DNA of 64,000 nucleotides from Rhizobium sp. R635 (GCF_002211285.1 NZ_LOKX01000023.1:186001-250000); one strand, 5' to 3'; positions 33,632-41,894 are shown, counted from the stretch's first letter. Notes: a model not told the origin generated them from the sequence alone. Made by a program: numbers and translations.

Positions 33632-34396
33632 ATGTCGGCGGTACAGATGGTCAACGATTTATTCACACAGATGACCAAAGTGCTAACAGACGCTCGCTCT
33701 ATCCGAATCAAGGGCCGCTCCTTCCTGGCCGTCATGTTGTCCCCGGACCTTCCTTTCGACGATTGGTTGGCGAGGTTGGACGATCTGGCCGCACGTTCGG
33801 CCGGCTTCTTCCTGGGACGCCCCGTCGTCCTCGACCTGACGGATCTGCAGATCGACAAGCCGCAGCTCAAGGAACTCATTGCCGAACTCGGCAAGCGCAA
33901 TGTCAGCATCATGGGCATCGAGGGCGCGCGGCCTTCCATTCTGGGCTCCGGCATGCCTCCGGCGCTCAAAGGCGGCCGTTCCGCTTCCGACATCGAGGTT
34001 CAGGCGTCGAATGAGCCTGCCGATCCGGTCGGCAAACCGGCGGCGACCGAGATCCGTCCGGCAACGACGCAATCCATCGTCATCCGGGAACCGGTGCGCT
34101 CGGGGCAGTCGGTGATCTTCCCGGAAGGCGACGTCACGATCGTCGGCTCCGTCGCCTCGGGCGCGGAAGTCATCGCCGGCGGCTCCGTCCATATCTATGG
34201 GGCGCTGCGCGGCCGAGCCATGGCAGGATCCATCGGAAACGCATCCGCGCGGATCTTTTGCCGGAAGCTCGAGGCCGAACTCGTTGCAATCGACGGCATC
34301 TACAAAATGGCGGAAGACATGGCCCCCAATCTTCGCGGACAGGCAGTTCAGCTCTGGCTCGAAGAGGATGCGATCATGGCGGAAAAACTGATCTGA
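33632..34396 (+). CDS. minC: Septum-site determining protein MinC
   Basis: 254 residues from ATG 33632 (in-frame starts at TTG 33623 and ATG 33671 are possible; none has a clear ribosome site). The N-terminal domain carries IRIKGRSFLAVML typical of alphaproteobacterial MinC. A variable linker of about 60 residues leads to the C-terminal triangular beta-helix (GDVTIVGSVASGAEVIAGGSVHIYGALRGRAMAG). It inhibits FtsZ polymerisation away from midcell when recruited by MinD. It is the first gene of minCDE; minD follows after 31 bp. Confidence 0.92.
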   Translation: MSAVQMVNDLFTQMTKVLTDARSIRIKGRSFLAVMLSPDLPFDDWLARLDDLAARSAGFFLGRPVVLDLTDLQIDKPQLKELIAELGKRNVSIMGIEGARPSILGSGMPPALKGGRSASDIEVQASNEPADPVGKPAATEIRPATTQSIVIREPVRSGQSVIFPEGDVTIVGSVASGAEVIAGGSVHIYGALRGRAMAGSIGNASARIFCRKLEAELVAIDGIYKMAEDMAPNLRGQAVQLWLEEDAIMAEKLI

Positions 34397-34427
34397 CCCG
34401 GCTGCGGCCACGGCAAAGGAGAGAGAA

Positions 34428-35243
34428 ATGGGGAAAGTGATCGTCGTCACGTCAGGTAAGGGCGGGGTCGGAAAGACGACCTCGACGGCCGCATTGGGAG
34501 CGGCGCTGGCGCAACGCAATGAAAAAGTCGTCGTCGTCGATTTCGACGTCGGCCTGCGCAATCTCGACCTGGTGATGGGCGCGGAACGCAGGGTCGTCTA
34601 CGACCTGATCAACGTCATCCAGGGCGATGCCAAGCTTCCCCAGGCGCTGATCCGCGACAAGCGGCTGGAAACCCTGTTCCTGCTGCCGGCCTCGCAGACG
34701 CGCGACAAGGACAATCTGACAGCCGAAGGCGTCGAGCGCGTCATCAACGATCTGAAGCGCTATTTCGACTGGATCATCTGCGACAGCCCTGCCGGGATCG
34801 AGCGCGGTGCAACGCTTGCCATGCGCCATGCCGACGTTGCCGTTGTCGTCACCAACCCGGAAGTTTCGTCGGTGCGCGATTCCGATCGCATCATCGGCCT
34901 GCTCGATGCCAAGACCGCCAAGGCCGAACGCGGCGAGCGGATGGAAAAGCACCTGCTGCTGACCCGTTACGACGCCAACCGCGCCGAGCGCGGCGACATG
35001 CTCAAGGTCGACGACGTTCTGGAGATCCTTTCCATCCCGCTGCTCGGCATCGTGCCCGAAAGCATGGACGTGCTGCGCGCTTCCAATATCGGCGCACCGG
35101 TGACGCTGGCGGAAAGCCGCAGCGCAGCCGCCATGGCTTATTTCGACGCCGCTCGCCGGCTCGCCGGCGAAACTTTGCCGATCGCGATCCCTGAGGAAAA
35201 GCGGAATATCTTCGGCAAGATCTTCGGAAGGAGAGCGGCATGA
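34428..35243 (+). CDS. minD: Septum-site determining ATPase MinD
   Basis: 271 residues, the standard length. Deviant Walker [11 protein letters not shown] at 9-18 with both Lys (K11, K16). Further ParA/MinD motifs include [17 protein letters not shown] and [11 protein letters not shown]. The C-terminus [14 protein letters not shown] fits the amphipathic membrane-targeting helix. GGAGAGAG precedes the ATG. It binds the membrane in the ATP form and recruits MinC. It overlaps minE by 4 bases. Confidence 0.95.
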   Translation: MGKVIVVTSGKGGVGKTTSTAALGAALAQRNEKVVVVDFDVGLRNLDLVMGAERRVVYDLINVIQGDAKLPQALIRDKRLETLFLLPASQTRDKDNLTAEGVERVINDLKRYFDWIICDSPAGIERGATLAMRHADVAVVVTNPEVSSVRDSDRIIGLLDAKTAKAERGERMEKHLLLTRYDANRAERGDMLKVDDVLEILSIPLLGIVPESMDVLRASNIGAPVTLAESRSAAAMAYFDAARRLAGETLPIAIPEEKRNIFGKIFGRRAA

Positions 35244-35500
35244 ATATTTTCCGTCTCTTCAACAAGCAGCGCACGGCGCCCGCCGCCCGCGAACGCCTCC
35301 AGGTACTCCTCGCCCATGAGCGTTCCTCGGCGGGATCGGACCTCGTCTCCCTGCTGCGCGAGGAAATCCTTGCGGTCATCGCCAAGCATGTCGAGCTCGA
35401 CCACGACAAGGTTCAGGTGACGATCGACCGCAACGAATTTGTCTCGACCCTGGAGATCGATGTCGAAATCCCGCTGAACGCTGCCGTGCAGGCCGCCTGA
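35240..35500 (+). CDS. minE: Cell division topological specificity factor MinE
   Basis: 86 residues, the normal size. The N-terminal amphipathic part [10 protein letters not shown] is followed by the MinD-contact helix ([13 protein letters not shown]) and the dimerisation domain ([22 protein letters not shown]). It stimulates MinD ATPase and drives the pole-to-pole oscillation. The ATGA overlap with minD shows coupled translation, and a strong terminator follows 30 bp after the stop. Confidence 0.95.
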   Translation: MNIFRLFNKQRTAPAARERLQVLLAHERSSAGSDLVSLLREEILAVIAKHVELDHDKVQVTIDRNEFVSTLEIDVEIPLNAAVQAA

Positions 35501-35529
35501 CGGCAACGACGAGTTTCCCCTCCTTGTGA

Positions 35530-35557
35530 AAGTCGCCATGGAAGCATGGCGACTTTT
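35530..35557 (+). terminator. Rho-independent terminator of minCDE
   Basis: AAGTCGCCATG (35530-35540), loop GAAG, CATGGCGACTT (35545-35555), then TTC. The 11-bp perfect stem with T-rich end could also terminate the convergent aldo/keto reductase message. Confidence 0.88.
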
Positions 35558-35598
35558 CTATTGATGCGGACCGTTCTCGTCATGCAGAGGCGAAAGGC

Positions 35599-36630
35599 TC
35601 AGCGGCCGCCTTCGATCTTGCGGTGGCGCTGGTTGATGCCGCCCTTGCCGTAGGGATAATCCAGGGGCTGGGGCGCGCTGACCTCGTTGAGCCTCGCAAT
35701 CTCCTCGTTGGAGAGCCCGACCTTCATGGCGCCGAGATTGTCGGCAAGCTGTTCGGGCGTGCGGGCGCCAAGAATGACCGAGGTCACGGCCGGCTGTGCC
35801 GCCGTCCAGGCGAGCGCCACCTGCGCCATGCTGACGCCGCGTGCCTTGGCGATCTCCTCGACGGCCGCGATGATCGCCCAGGTGCGTTCCTGCGCATTGC
35901 GCGGCGCATAGGATTCGCTGCCGCGGTTGGGGTTTTCGCCGAGGCGGGTGGCGCCGGTCGGCATCTCGTCGCGCTTGTACTTGCCGGTCAGCCAGCCGCC
36001 GCCGAGCGGCGACCAGGGCAGGAGGCCCATGCCGGCATCCTGGCAGGCCGCGACGATTTCGAGCTCGATGTCACGCGCGAGCAGGCTGTATTGCGGCTGC
36101 AGCGTCACCGGACGCGTGTAGCCGCGGGCCTTGGCGATCTCGGACGCCTTGGCGATGTGCCAGCCGACATAGTTGGAAAAGCCGTAATAGCCGATCTTGC
36201 CTGATGAAACTGCATCGTCGAGGAAGCGCAGCGTCTCCTCGATCGGCGTCAGCGCGTCCCAGGCATGCATCTGGTAGAGGTCGATCTGCTCCAGGCCGAG
36301 GCGGCGAAGTGAATCGTCGAGCGCCTGGCCGAGATGCCGGCGCGACAGGCCGATATCGTTGGGCCCGTTGCCCATCGGAAACCGCCCCTTGGTGGCGACG
36401 ATCGCCTGGCGGGCTTCGGTCGGGCGCGCCTTCAGCCAGCGTCCGATGATCTCCTCCGACTTGCCGGCGCTGTAGACATCAGCCGTATCGATGAAATTGC
36501 CGCCCCAGGCGAAATAATCGTCGAGCAGCTTGTGCGAGGCCGCTTCGTCGGCCTCCGCGCCGAAGGTCATGGTGCCCAGGCAATAGGCGGTGACGACGGT
36601 CCCGCTCGGACCGAGCTTGCGATAATCCAT
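35599..36630 (-). CDS. Aldo/keto reductase
   Basis: 343 residues from ATG 36630. It has the TIM-barrel AKR fold with catalytic tetrad residues visible: D in NFIDTADVYSAGKSEE (also giving Tyr), Lys in IVATKGRF, and His in DLYQMHAWD. The NADPH-binding part includes LPWSPLGGGWLTGKY and VILGARTPEQLADNL. It resembles the YajO/general stress AKR group. A long in-frame extension to 37398 is antisense-like shadow of the amine oxidase gene. It lies 211 bp downstream of that gene; that gap shows nothing definite. Confidence 0.92.
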   Translation of the reverse strand: MDYRKLGPSGTVVTAYCLGTMTFGAEADEAASHKLLDDYFAWGGNFIDTADVYSAGKSEEIIGRWLKARPTEARQAIVATKGRFPMGNGPNDIGLSRRHLGQALDDSLRRLGLEQIDLYQMHAWDALTPIEETLRFLDDAVSSGKIGYYGFSNYVGWHIAKASEIAKARGYTRPVTLQPQYSLLARDIELEIVAACQDAGMGLLPWSPLGGGWLTGKYKRDEMPTGATRLGENPNRGSESYAPRNAQERTWAIIAAVEEIAKARGVSMAQVALAWTAAQPAVTSVILGARTPEQLADNLGAMKVGLSNEEIARLNEVSAPQPLDYPYGKGGINQRHRKIEGGR

Positions 36631-36841
36631 TTCTTCCTCCTCATACGGATGCCGCAGCCGACGTGCGAAATCGTCGGGGTAGAAGCCGGGGCTCCTGCAA
36701 TCAATGACAATATCGTGCTTGAGGCGGCGGCTTGCCGCCGGGATGAGGTATGGCGCCCTGGGCTCGGGTAGCGCGAGGGGCAAGGGCAGCATAGCCAATC
36801 CCGCCCGTGCTACAAGTGGGAAAAAATATTTCCGACAACGT

Positions 36842-38110
36842 TTACGGATTCTGCTGAAACGAACCGGCAATAAGATCGGCGGCGTCAACGCCGGTCTCGT
36901 AAGCGCCGTGCGCCGTCGAATAACGCGAGCGCGAGCAGGCTTCGCCCGCGAAGAAGATTCGCCCGTTATGCGGCGCGGCAAGCTCCCCGCGCAAATCGGA
37001 AGCGCCGGGTTCGGCGTAGGAATAGGAGCCGCCGATGTGGGGTGTCGCGGCCCAGGCCGAGATCGCGGCCACCGATAACTCCTTGCGGATATCCGCCCCG
37101 AAATGCGCTGCCAGTTCATCGGCGGCGAAGGAAAAGGCAGCCTCTCGGCCCTCCCGCTCGAGATCACGCGCGAGGTCTCCGGCAAAATAGGCCTCGACGA
37201 CGGGCGCGCCGAACGGCCGCAGCTGATAGGTGCCGGTCGCACCGCGGCTGGTCGAGCCGAGCATATGCGTATCCGCCGGCAGCGCCTCCGGATTGGCGAG
37301 CCTGAGGAAGAGCTTGTCGGCGAGCCCGAGCGGCAGACGGGCGGCCGCCTCAGCCTTTCCGGGCAGGGGAGGGTCGAAGGCGATCCGGCCTGCGGCAAGC
37401 ACGTTGGTCGAAACGGTCACGAGCACGGCGCGGGCGCTGAGCGTCCCCTGGTTCGTCTCGATGCCGATACGGCCGGCATGGCGGTGGTCGATGCGCGTGA
37501 CTTCGACACCGAGTCTGGCGGGAACCGGACTGCCGTAGCGCGAGATCAACGTCCCATAGCCCTCGCGCACCCGCCAGTCGGGACCGGGGCCGGGATCGTA
37601 TCTGTTGTAGTCGGCGACCGAAGACCGCTCCAGCTCGGCGCCGGTGATGTAAGTGCCGATCGCCCGGATATGGCCGTTCCAGGGATTGCCGGGTTCGAGC
37701 TTTGCGGCCAGATCGGTATCGCCGCCTTCATGGCTTTCGAGACGTTCGAAATAGGCGCCGATCGCCTCCTGCGAGGCACGCGCGTCGGCATCATCCCGCT
37801 CGAGCTGCCGCCCGCCATTCCAGGGCGCAGGCGTGCGGTCGACCGTCAAACCGACTTCGCCGGCTATTTCAGTCCAGGCATTGGTCCGCGCCCCATGCAG
37901 CCAGCCGCAGCCGAGGTCGAGCCGGACATTGTCTGCTCCCGGCAGCCCGACCGTCCAGGCCCTGCCGCCGAGACGATTTCCGGCTTCGAGCAGGAGGATG
38001 GAGAGATCCGGACGGATTGCCTGCAGACGGCGGGCTGCGGCAATGCCGGCGGCACCCGCGCCGATGATGACGACGTCCTCGTCCGCACCCTTGCCGTTGT
38101 CGCCGGGCAT
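36842..38110 (-). CDS. Flavin-dependent monoamine oxidase family protein
   Basis: 422 residues. The N-terminal FAD motif VVIIGAGAAGIAAARRL (near 13-29) is followed by LLLEAGNRLGGRAWT, the classical amine-oxidase signature with the second Gly-Arg motif. The C-terminus carries GRIFFAGEACSRSRYSTAHGAYETGVDAA, the FAD-contact block of the family. The substrate (polyamine, aromatic amine or other) cannot be told. No signal peptide, so cytoplasmic. It is divergent from the exonuclease gene. Confidence 0.88.
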   Translation of the reverse strand: MPGDNGKGADEDVVIIGAGAAGIAAARRLQAIRPDLSILLLEAGNRLGGRAWTVGLPGADNVRLDLGCGWLHGARTNAWTEIAGEVGLTVDRTPAPWNGGRQLERDDADARASQEAIGAYFERLESHEGGDTDLAAKLEPGNPWNGHIRAIGTYITGAELERSSVADYNRYDPGPGPDWRVREGYGTLISRYGSPVPARLGVEVTRIDHRHAGRIGIETNQGTLSARAVLVTVSTNVLAAGRIAFDPPLPGKAEAAARLPLGLADKLFLRLANPEALPADTHMLGSTSRGATGTYQLRPFGAPVVEAYFAGDLARDLEREGREAAFSFAADELAAHFGADIRKELSVAAISAWAATPHIGGSYSYAEPGASDLRGELAAPHNGRIFFAGEACSRSRYSTAHGAYETGVDAADLIAGSFQQNP

Positions 38111-38225
38111 ATGATCTCCTTTAATCGCTCATCCTCAGCTAAACTTCCCTCTCCCTGAAAGACAAGGGCTCGATATAACGCCGCGCCCGATGGATTAAGC
38201 CGCGTCTCCGTGACATATAGATCCG

Positions 38226-39206
38226 ATGAGCGTGAACAGAGATTCGCAACTCGACATGTTTGCCAAGGCATCGCCCGCGATCGCCAAGGCGCACGGTCCG
38301 TCGCGCCGGCGGCAATCGCAGCCGGCCGCCCGCTCCGAGGAAGACATGGCGCGGGTGCTAGAGGAGAGCGGCAATTATCGCATCCTCAGAAAACTCGCGC
38401 CCCGGCCGATTGCCGCAATCCGGCGACCGGAATTTTCGCGGCTCGGCGTCGTTCTCGATACCGAAACGACAGGCCTCAACCACCGCAGCGACGAGATCAT
38501 CGAAATCGGCGCGGTCGCCTTCACATTCGACGATGACGGCGCGGTCGGCGATGTCGTCGGCATCTATGGCGGCCTGCAGCAGCCGTCAAAGCCGATCCCG
38601 GCCGAGATTACCCGGCTGACAGGAATCACCGATGCGATGGTCGAAGGACAGGTCATCGATATCAGGACACTCAGCGCCCTGATCGAGCCGGCAGATCTGA
38701 TCATTGCCCACAATGCCGGTTTCGACCGTCCGTTCTGCGAGGCCTTCTCGAAGATCTTCGCCGGCAAAGCCTGGGCATGTTCCGTTTCGGAGATCGACTG
38801 GAGCACACGCGGTTTCGAGGGCACGAAGCTCGGCTATCTCGTCGGCCAGGCCGGTTATTTCCACGAAGGCCATCGCGCGGTGGACGACTGCCACGCCCTG
38901 CTCGAAATCCTCGACCGGGCACCGCGCGAGGGTGAAAACCCCTTCGCGGAGCTTTACCGCGCCAGCCAGCGCTCCCGTATCCGCATCTTTGCCGAGCACA
39001 GCCCGTTCGAGATGAAGGATCACCTGAAGGCGCGGGGCTACCGCTGGTCGGATGGAAGCGACGGCCGCCTGAAATCCTGGTGGATCGAGATCGGCGAGGA
39101 AGATCTCGCCGAAGAGCTTTCCTATCTACGCTCGGAAATCTACCGGTGGAAAGAAGCGGACCCGCCGATCATGCGGCTGACGGCCTTCGACCGCTTCAAA
39201 CTCTGA
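38226..39206 (+). CDS. DEDDh 3'-5' exonuclease (DnaQ-like)
   Basis: 326 residues. The exonuclease domain is at about 75-240: Exo I VVLDTETTGL (Asp, Glu), Exo II HNAGFDRPF (Asp), Exo III GHRAVDDCHALLEIL with the His of the DEDDh type. The N-terminal 70 residues are basic and variable. The C-terminal about 85 residues (SRIRIFAEHSPFEMKDHLKARGYRWSDG) look like the DUF that follows DnaQ-like exonucleases in rhizobia. A role in DNA repair or RNA trimming is inferred from the family. Translated from ATG 38226. Confidence 0.9.
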   Translation: MSVNRDSQLDMFAKASPAIAKAHGPSRRRQSQPAARSEEDMARVLEESGNYRILRKLAPRPIAAIRRPEFSRLGVVLDTETTGLNHRSDEIIEIGAVAFTFDDDGAVGDVVGIYGGLQQPSKPIPAEITRLTGITDAMVEGQVIDIRTLSALIEPADLIIAHNAGFDRPFCEAFSKIFAGKAWACSVSEIDWSTRGFEGTKLGYLVGQAGYFHEGHRAVDDCHALLEILDRAPREGENPFAELYRASQRSRIRIFAEHSPFEMKDHLKARGYRWSDGSDGRLKSWWIEIGEEDLAEELSYLRSEIYRWKEADPPIMRLTAFDRFKL

Positions 39207-39231
39207 CCCTCTTCGACAATCCATGCATTTG

Positions 39232-39245
39232 CTGCATAGGTGCAG
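39232..39245. promoter_or_regulatory. Inverted repeat upstream of the DUF1127 gene
   Basis: CTGCA-TAGG-TGCAG is framed by two ATGCAT hexamers (39223-39228 and 39248-39253), giving a compact symmetrical region 115-138 bp before the DUF1127 start. The layout resembles a LysR-type site. The regulator is unknown. Confidence 0.45.
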
Positions 39246-39360
39246 TGATGCATTGGCGCTGCAACAATCGAAGGTCCCGTATTATATGAAGCTCATCGAA
39301 GCGAACGAAGCGCCAAGGACTGGCAGCTAAGCTTCGAAAGCCCACGGAAAGGGGATCATC

Positions 39361-39507
39361 ATGAACGTAGCACGCTCTTTCAACAACTGGCGCAAGTATC
39401 GTCAGACGGTCGCTGAACTGGGCCGTATGTCCACGCGCGAACTGGACGACCTCGGCATCGGCCGCGGCGACATCCGCAACGTTGCGCGCGCAGCCATCGC
39501 CCGCTAA
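39361..39507 (+). CDS. DUF1127 small arginine-rich protein
   Basis: 48 residues, too short for most gene finders: MNVARSFNNWRKYRQTVAEL, then a conserved LGRMSTRELDDLGIGRGDI, then a basic tail. This is the DUF1127 (YjiS-like) pattern, with Arg-rich helices thought to bind RNA. AAGGGG lies about 7 bases before the ATG. It is followed by its own terminator and then by an array of CCUCCUCCC hairpins. That pairing matches the Rhodobacter CcaF1-CcsR arrangement, where the small protein affects processing of the RNAs. A similar role here is inference. Confidence 0.85.
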   Translation: MNVARSFNNWRKYRQTVAELGRMSTRELDDLGIGRGDIRNVARAAIAR

Positions 39508-39541
39508 CGGCCACGCAGACTACATTTTTCGAGACTTGCCC

Positions 39542-39578
39542 AGCGCCTGCTTCCTCCCGAGCGGGCGCTTTACTTTTT
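39542..39578 (+). terminator. Terminator-like hairpin after the DUF1127 gene
   Basis: AGCGCCTGC (39542-39550) and GCGGGCGCT (39561-39569) pair over 9 positions with one G-U, loop of 10 bases, followed by TTTACTTTTT. It probably terminates most of the DUF1127 message. Readthrough would enter the small-RNA array. Confidence 0.75.
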
Positions 39579-39659
39579 GCGCTTGCCGGCAGATGACGAG
39601 CCGCCCGCTTTTCGCATAACGCATAGCTGCCCTGCAAAGAAATGCCTATGAACTGAGCA

Positions 39660-39681
39660 GGAAATAAGTATGATTATTTCC
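39660..39681. repeat. A/T-rich inverted repeat before the small-RNA array
   Basis: GGAAATAA (39660-39667) and TTATTTCC (39674-39681) are exact reverse complements with a 6-base spacer, 2 bases before the first array hairpin. It is either a 5' hairpin of the RNA or a protein-binding site at its promoter. Confidence 0.55.
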
Positions 39682-39683
39682 AT

Positions 39684-39836
39684 CGAAGCGATGCACCTCC
39701 TCCCGCATCCCTTCGGACATGCAGGCGCCCCATCCTCCTCCCAGGGTCGCTTGCGGGAACGGCAGCACTCCTCCTCCCAGCTGTCGTTCGGTTTTATCGA
39801 AAGCCTGCCGCACCTCCTCCCGCGGCAGGCTTTTTT
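39684..39836 (+). ncRNA. Tandem CCUCCUCCC (CcsR/cuckoo-type) small-RNA array
   Basis: Four consecutive hairpins each expose CCTCCTCCC in the loop, at 39696-39704, 39734-39742, 39770-39778 and 39813-39821. Stems: (1) CGAAG-C-GATGC with GCATC-C-CTTCG, 39684-39715. (2) GCG-C-CCC with GGG-T-CGC, 39725-39750. (3) GAACGGCAGC with GCTGTCGTTC, one G-U, 39757-39789. (4) a perfect 12-bp stem, 39800-39811 with 39822-39833, followed by a run of T to 39836, i.e. an intrinsic terminator. The loop is an anti-Shine-Dalgarno sequence. This is the signature of the alphaproteobacterial CcsR/cuckoo RNAs, which usually have two such hairpins and sit beside DUF1127 genes. Here hairpins 1-2 and 3-4 may be two units or one long RNA. 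The 5' end is not known; a perfect 8-bp inverted repeat (39660-39681) lies just before hairpin 1. The rest of the 606-bp gap up to kduI holds only the kdu promoter. Confidence 0.85.
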
Positions 39837-39986
39837 CATTTTGCCGAGGGAAATGCCGCACCGCGCCGAGGGCGGCCGCTTTGTGATGGCGGTCATCACC
39901 CCGGACAATTTCTCCCGTTATTCCCAGATTTGCTGCCAGGTTCCTGCGGGCCGCGTGCCTTCTCCAGCGAGCACCGGACAAACCTG

Positions 39987-40016
39987 TTGACACCCAACTT
40001 GTCGTACAACTATGTA
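39987..40016 (+). promoter_or_regulatory. Promoter with embedded FadR-type operator for kduID
   Basis: TTGACA (39987-39992) and TATGTA (40011-40016) are spaced by 18 bp, a good sigma-70 promoter. Inside the spacer, TTGTCGTACAA (39999-40009) matches the FadR-subfamily operator pattern TNGTNNNACNA exactly. The FadR-family gene behind kduD is the obvious repressor. The kduI start lies 98 bp downstream. Confidence 0.72.
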
Positions 40017-40113
40017 ACCAGGTAGATACCCACGCGGGCGGAAGACGGCAGGCAAGACCGGCTTCCGCGATAGCGACAATGCCTGACGACAACGAAGCTG
40101 AAGGAAATTCGAC

Positions 40114-40950
40114 ATGCAGATCGACGTGAGACACGCCTCCCATCCCGAGGCCGTGCGCAATTTCGACACCGAAACGCTGCGGCGTCATTTTCTGGTCGAG
40201 ACCATCTTCGAAGGCGGCGAGATCCGGCTCACCTATTCCCATTACGACCGCATGGTCATCGGCGGCGCCACACCACTCGGCAACGGCCTGCCTCTGACGG
40301 CGCCGACGGCGATCGGGCAGGAAACCTTCCTTGCCGAACGTGAACTCGGCGCGCTGAACATCGGTGGGGCCGGCCGCATCGTCGTCGACGGCACGAGCTA
40401 CGATCTTGCCAAATATGATTGCCTCTATGTCGGCAAGGGGGCGCGCGATGTCCGCTTCGAAAGCGCCGATGCCGCCGATCCGGCGAAGTTCTACCTCGTC
40501 TCGACCCCGGCGCATGCCACGCATCCGACCGTGCTGCTCACCCGCGACAAGGCGCGGCACTTGAGCCCCGGCGACCCGGCAACCTCGAACAAGCGCTCGA
40601 TCTACCAGTATGTCCATCCGGAGATCTGCCAGTCCTGCCAGCTGACCATGGGCCTCACCATGCTGGAAACCGGCAGCGTCTGGAACACCATGCCGGCCCA
40701 CACGCATGACCGGCGCATGGAAGCCTATCTCTATTTCGACCTCGAAGCCGACCAGCGCGTCTTCCACTTCATGGGCGAGCCGCAGCAGACCCGCCACATG
40801 GTCGTCGCCAGCGAACAGGCGGTCATTTCGCCGCCGTGGTCGGTTCACTCCGGCGCCGGCACCCGTAACTACAGCTTCATCTGGGCGATGGCCGGTGACA
40901 ACAAGAGCTTTACCGACATGGACCACATCGCCGTTGCGGATCTGAGGTAA
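40114..40950 (+). CDS. kduI: 5-dehydro-4-deoxy-D-glucuronate isomerase KduI
   Basis: 278 residues, the standard KduI length. A two-cupin fold. The zinc site motif PAHTHDRRMEAYLYF (two His and Glu) and the later His in PPWSVHSGAGTRNY are present. It isomerises 5-keto-4-deoxyuronate to 3-deoxy-D-glycero-2,5-hexodiulosonate in pectin/uronate breakdown. AAGGAAA precedes ATG 40114. kduD follows after 5 bp. No pectate lyase is in the window, so the unsaturated uronate must come from elsewhere. Confidence 0.95.
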   Translation: MQIDVRHASHPEAVRNFDTETLRRHFLVETIFEGGEIRLTYSHYDRMVIGGATPLGNGLPLTAPTAIGQETFLAERELGALNIGGAGRIVVDGTSYDLAKYDCLYVGKGARDVRFESADAADPAKFYLVSTPAHATHPTVLLTRDKARHLSPGDPATSNKRSIYQYVHPEICQSCQLTMGLTMLETGSVWNTMPAHTHDRRMEAYLYFDLEADQRVFHFMGEPQQTRHMVVASEQAVISPPWSVHSGAGTRNYSFIWAMAGDNKSFTDMDHIAVADLR

Positions 40951-40955
40951 GCGCC

Positions 40956-41711
40956 GTGGCAAATCCCTTCGACCTTTCCGGCAGGACTGCCGTCGTCACC
41001 GGCGCCAACACCGGCATCGGCCAGGCCATCGCTGCCGCGCTGGCTGAGGCCGGTGCAGCGATCGTCGCCGTCGGACGCTCCTCGATGGACGAGACCGAAG
41101 CACTGGTGAAGCAGGCGGGAAGCCGCTTCCATGTCGTCAAGGCCGATCTCTCCACCATCGAGCCGGTGAAGGGGATCGTCGACGAGACGATCAGCACCTT
41201 CGGCGGCCTCGACATTCTCGTCAACAATGCCGGCATCATCCGCCGCGCCGATGCGCTCGACTTCACCGAGGAAGACTGGGACGCGGTCATCGACGTCAAC
41301 CTGAAGACCGCCTTCTTCCTGTCGCAGGCGGCCGGCCGCCACATGGTCGAGAAGGGCAGGGGCAAGATCATCAACATCGCCTCGCTGCTCTCCTTCCAGG
41401 GCGGCATCCGCATTCCGTCCTATACCGCCTCGAAAAGCGGGCTTGCCGGACTGACCAAGCTGCTTGCCTGCGAATGGGCCGGCAAGGGCGTCAACGTCAA
41501 CGCCATCGCGCCGGGTTATTTCGTCACCAACAACACGACGGCACTGCGCGAAGATCCCGACCGCAACGCCGCCATCCTCGCCCGCATTCCGGCCGGGCGC
41601 TGGGGAACGCCTGATGAACTCGGCGGCGCTGCGGTGTTCCTGGCGTCGTCGGCATCCGATTACGTGCACGGAACGGTGCTGCCGGTCGACGGCGGCTGGC
41701 TGGCACGGTAA
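40956..41711 (+). CDS. kduD: 2-deoxy-D-gluconate 3-dehydrogenase / 2-dehydro-3-deoxy-D-gluconate 5-dehydrogenase KduD
   Basis: 251 residues, SDR family, starting at GTG 40956. TGANTGIGQAIAAAL near 14-28, LVNNAG near 88-93, the Ser in INIASLLSFQG, and YTASKSG for the catalytic Tyr and Lys. The length and motifs match KduD, which reduces the KduI product to 2-keto-3-deoxygluconate. It is co-transcribed with kduI. A stem-loop repeat lies downstream. Confidence 0.93.
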   Translation: MANPFDLSGRTAVVTGANTGIGQAIAAALAEAGAAIVAVGRSSMDETEALVKQAGSRFHVVKADLSTIEPVKGIVDETISTFGGLDILVNNAGIIRRADALDFTEEDWDAVIDVNLKTAFFLSQAAGRHMVEKGRGKIINIASLLSFQGGIRIPSYTASKSGLAGLTKLLACEWAGKGVNVNAIAPGYFVTNNTTALREDPDRNAAILARIPAGRWGTPDELGGAAVFLASSASDYVHGTVLPVDGGWLAR

Positions 41712-41749
41712 TCCGCTCACTGAACGACGACTGCATAATTTAAAGTGCA

Positions 41750-41785
41750 ACAGCGCCGCGCGTCTGAAACGACGCGTGGCGCTGT
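41750..41785. repeat. Stem-loop intergenic repeat element
   Basis: ACAGCGCC-G-CGCGTC (41750-41764) pairs with GACGCG-T-GGCGCTGT (41771-41785) over 15 positions with one G-T, around a 6-base loop. The neighbouring CTGCATAATTTAAAGTGC resembles the leader of a palindromic intergenic repeat common in Rhizobium leguminosarum/etli genomes, recalled from knowledge of the group. It may also end the kdu message, though no T-run follows. Confidence 0.6.
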
Positions 41786-41894
41786 CGGCATAGAGCTGCC
41801 GTGACCGACGTCGTTTTGCCTTTCCGGCCGGCATGCGTTAGCAAATGGAAATGAGGCGGGCGCAGCCGCATCGACAGGCAGGATTCGACACGGG

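Noticed and set aside
36740-36765. GGCGGC/GCCGCC stem-loop between the amine oxidase and AKR genes
   Set aside because: Very short loop, no T-run, and such GC palindromes are frequent by chance in this genome.
36631-37398. Upstream extension of the aldo/keto reductase frame
   Set aside because: It runs through the amine oxidase gene in another frame; the AKR family start fits ATG 36630 exactly.
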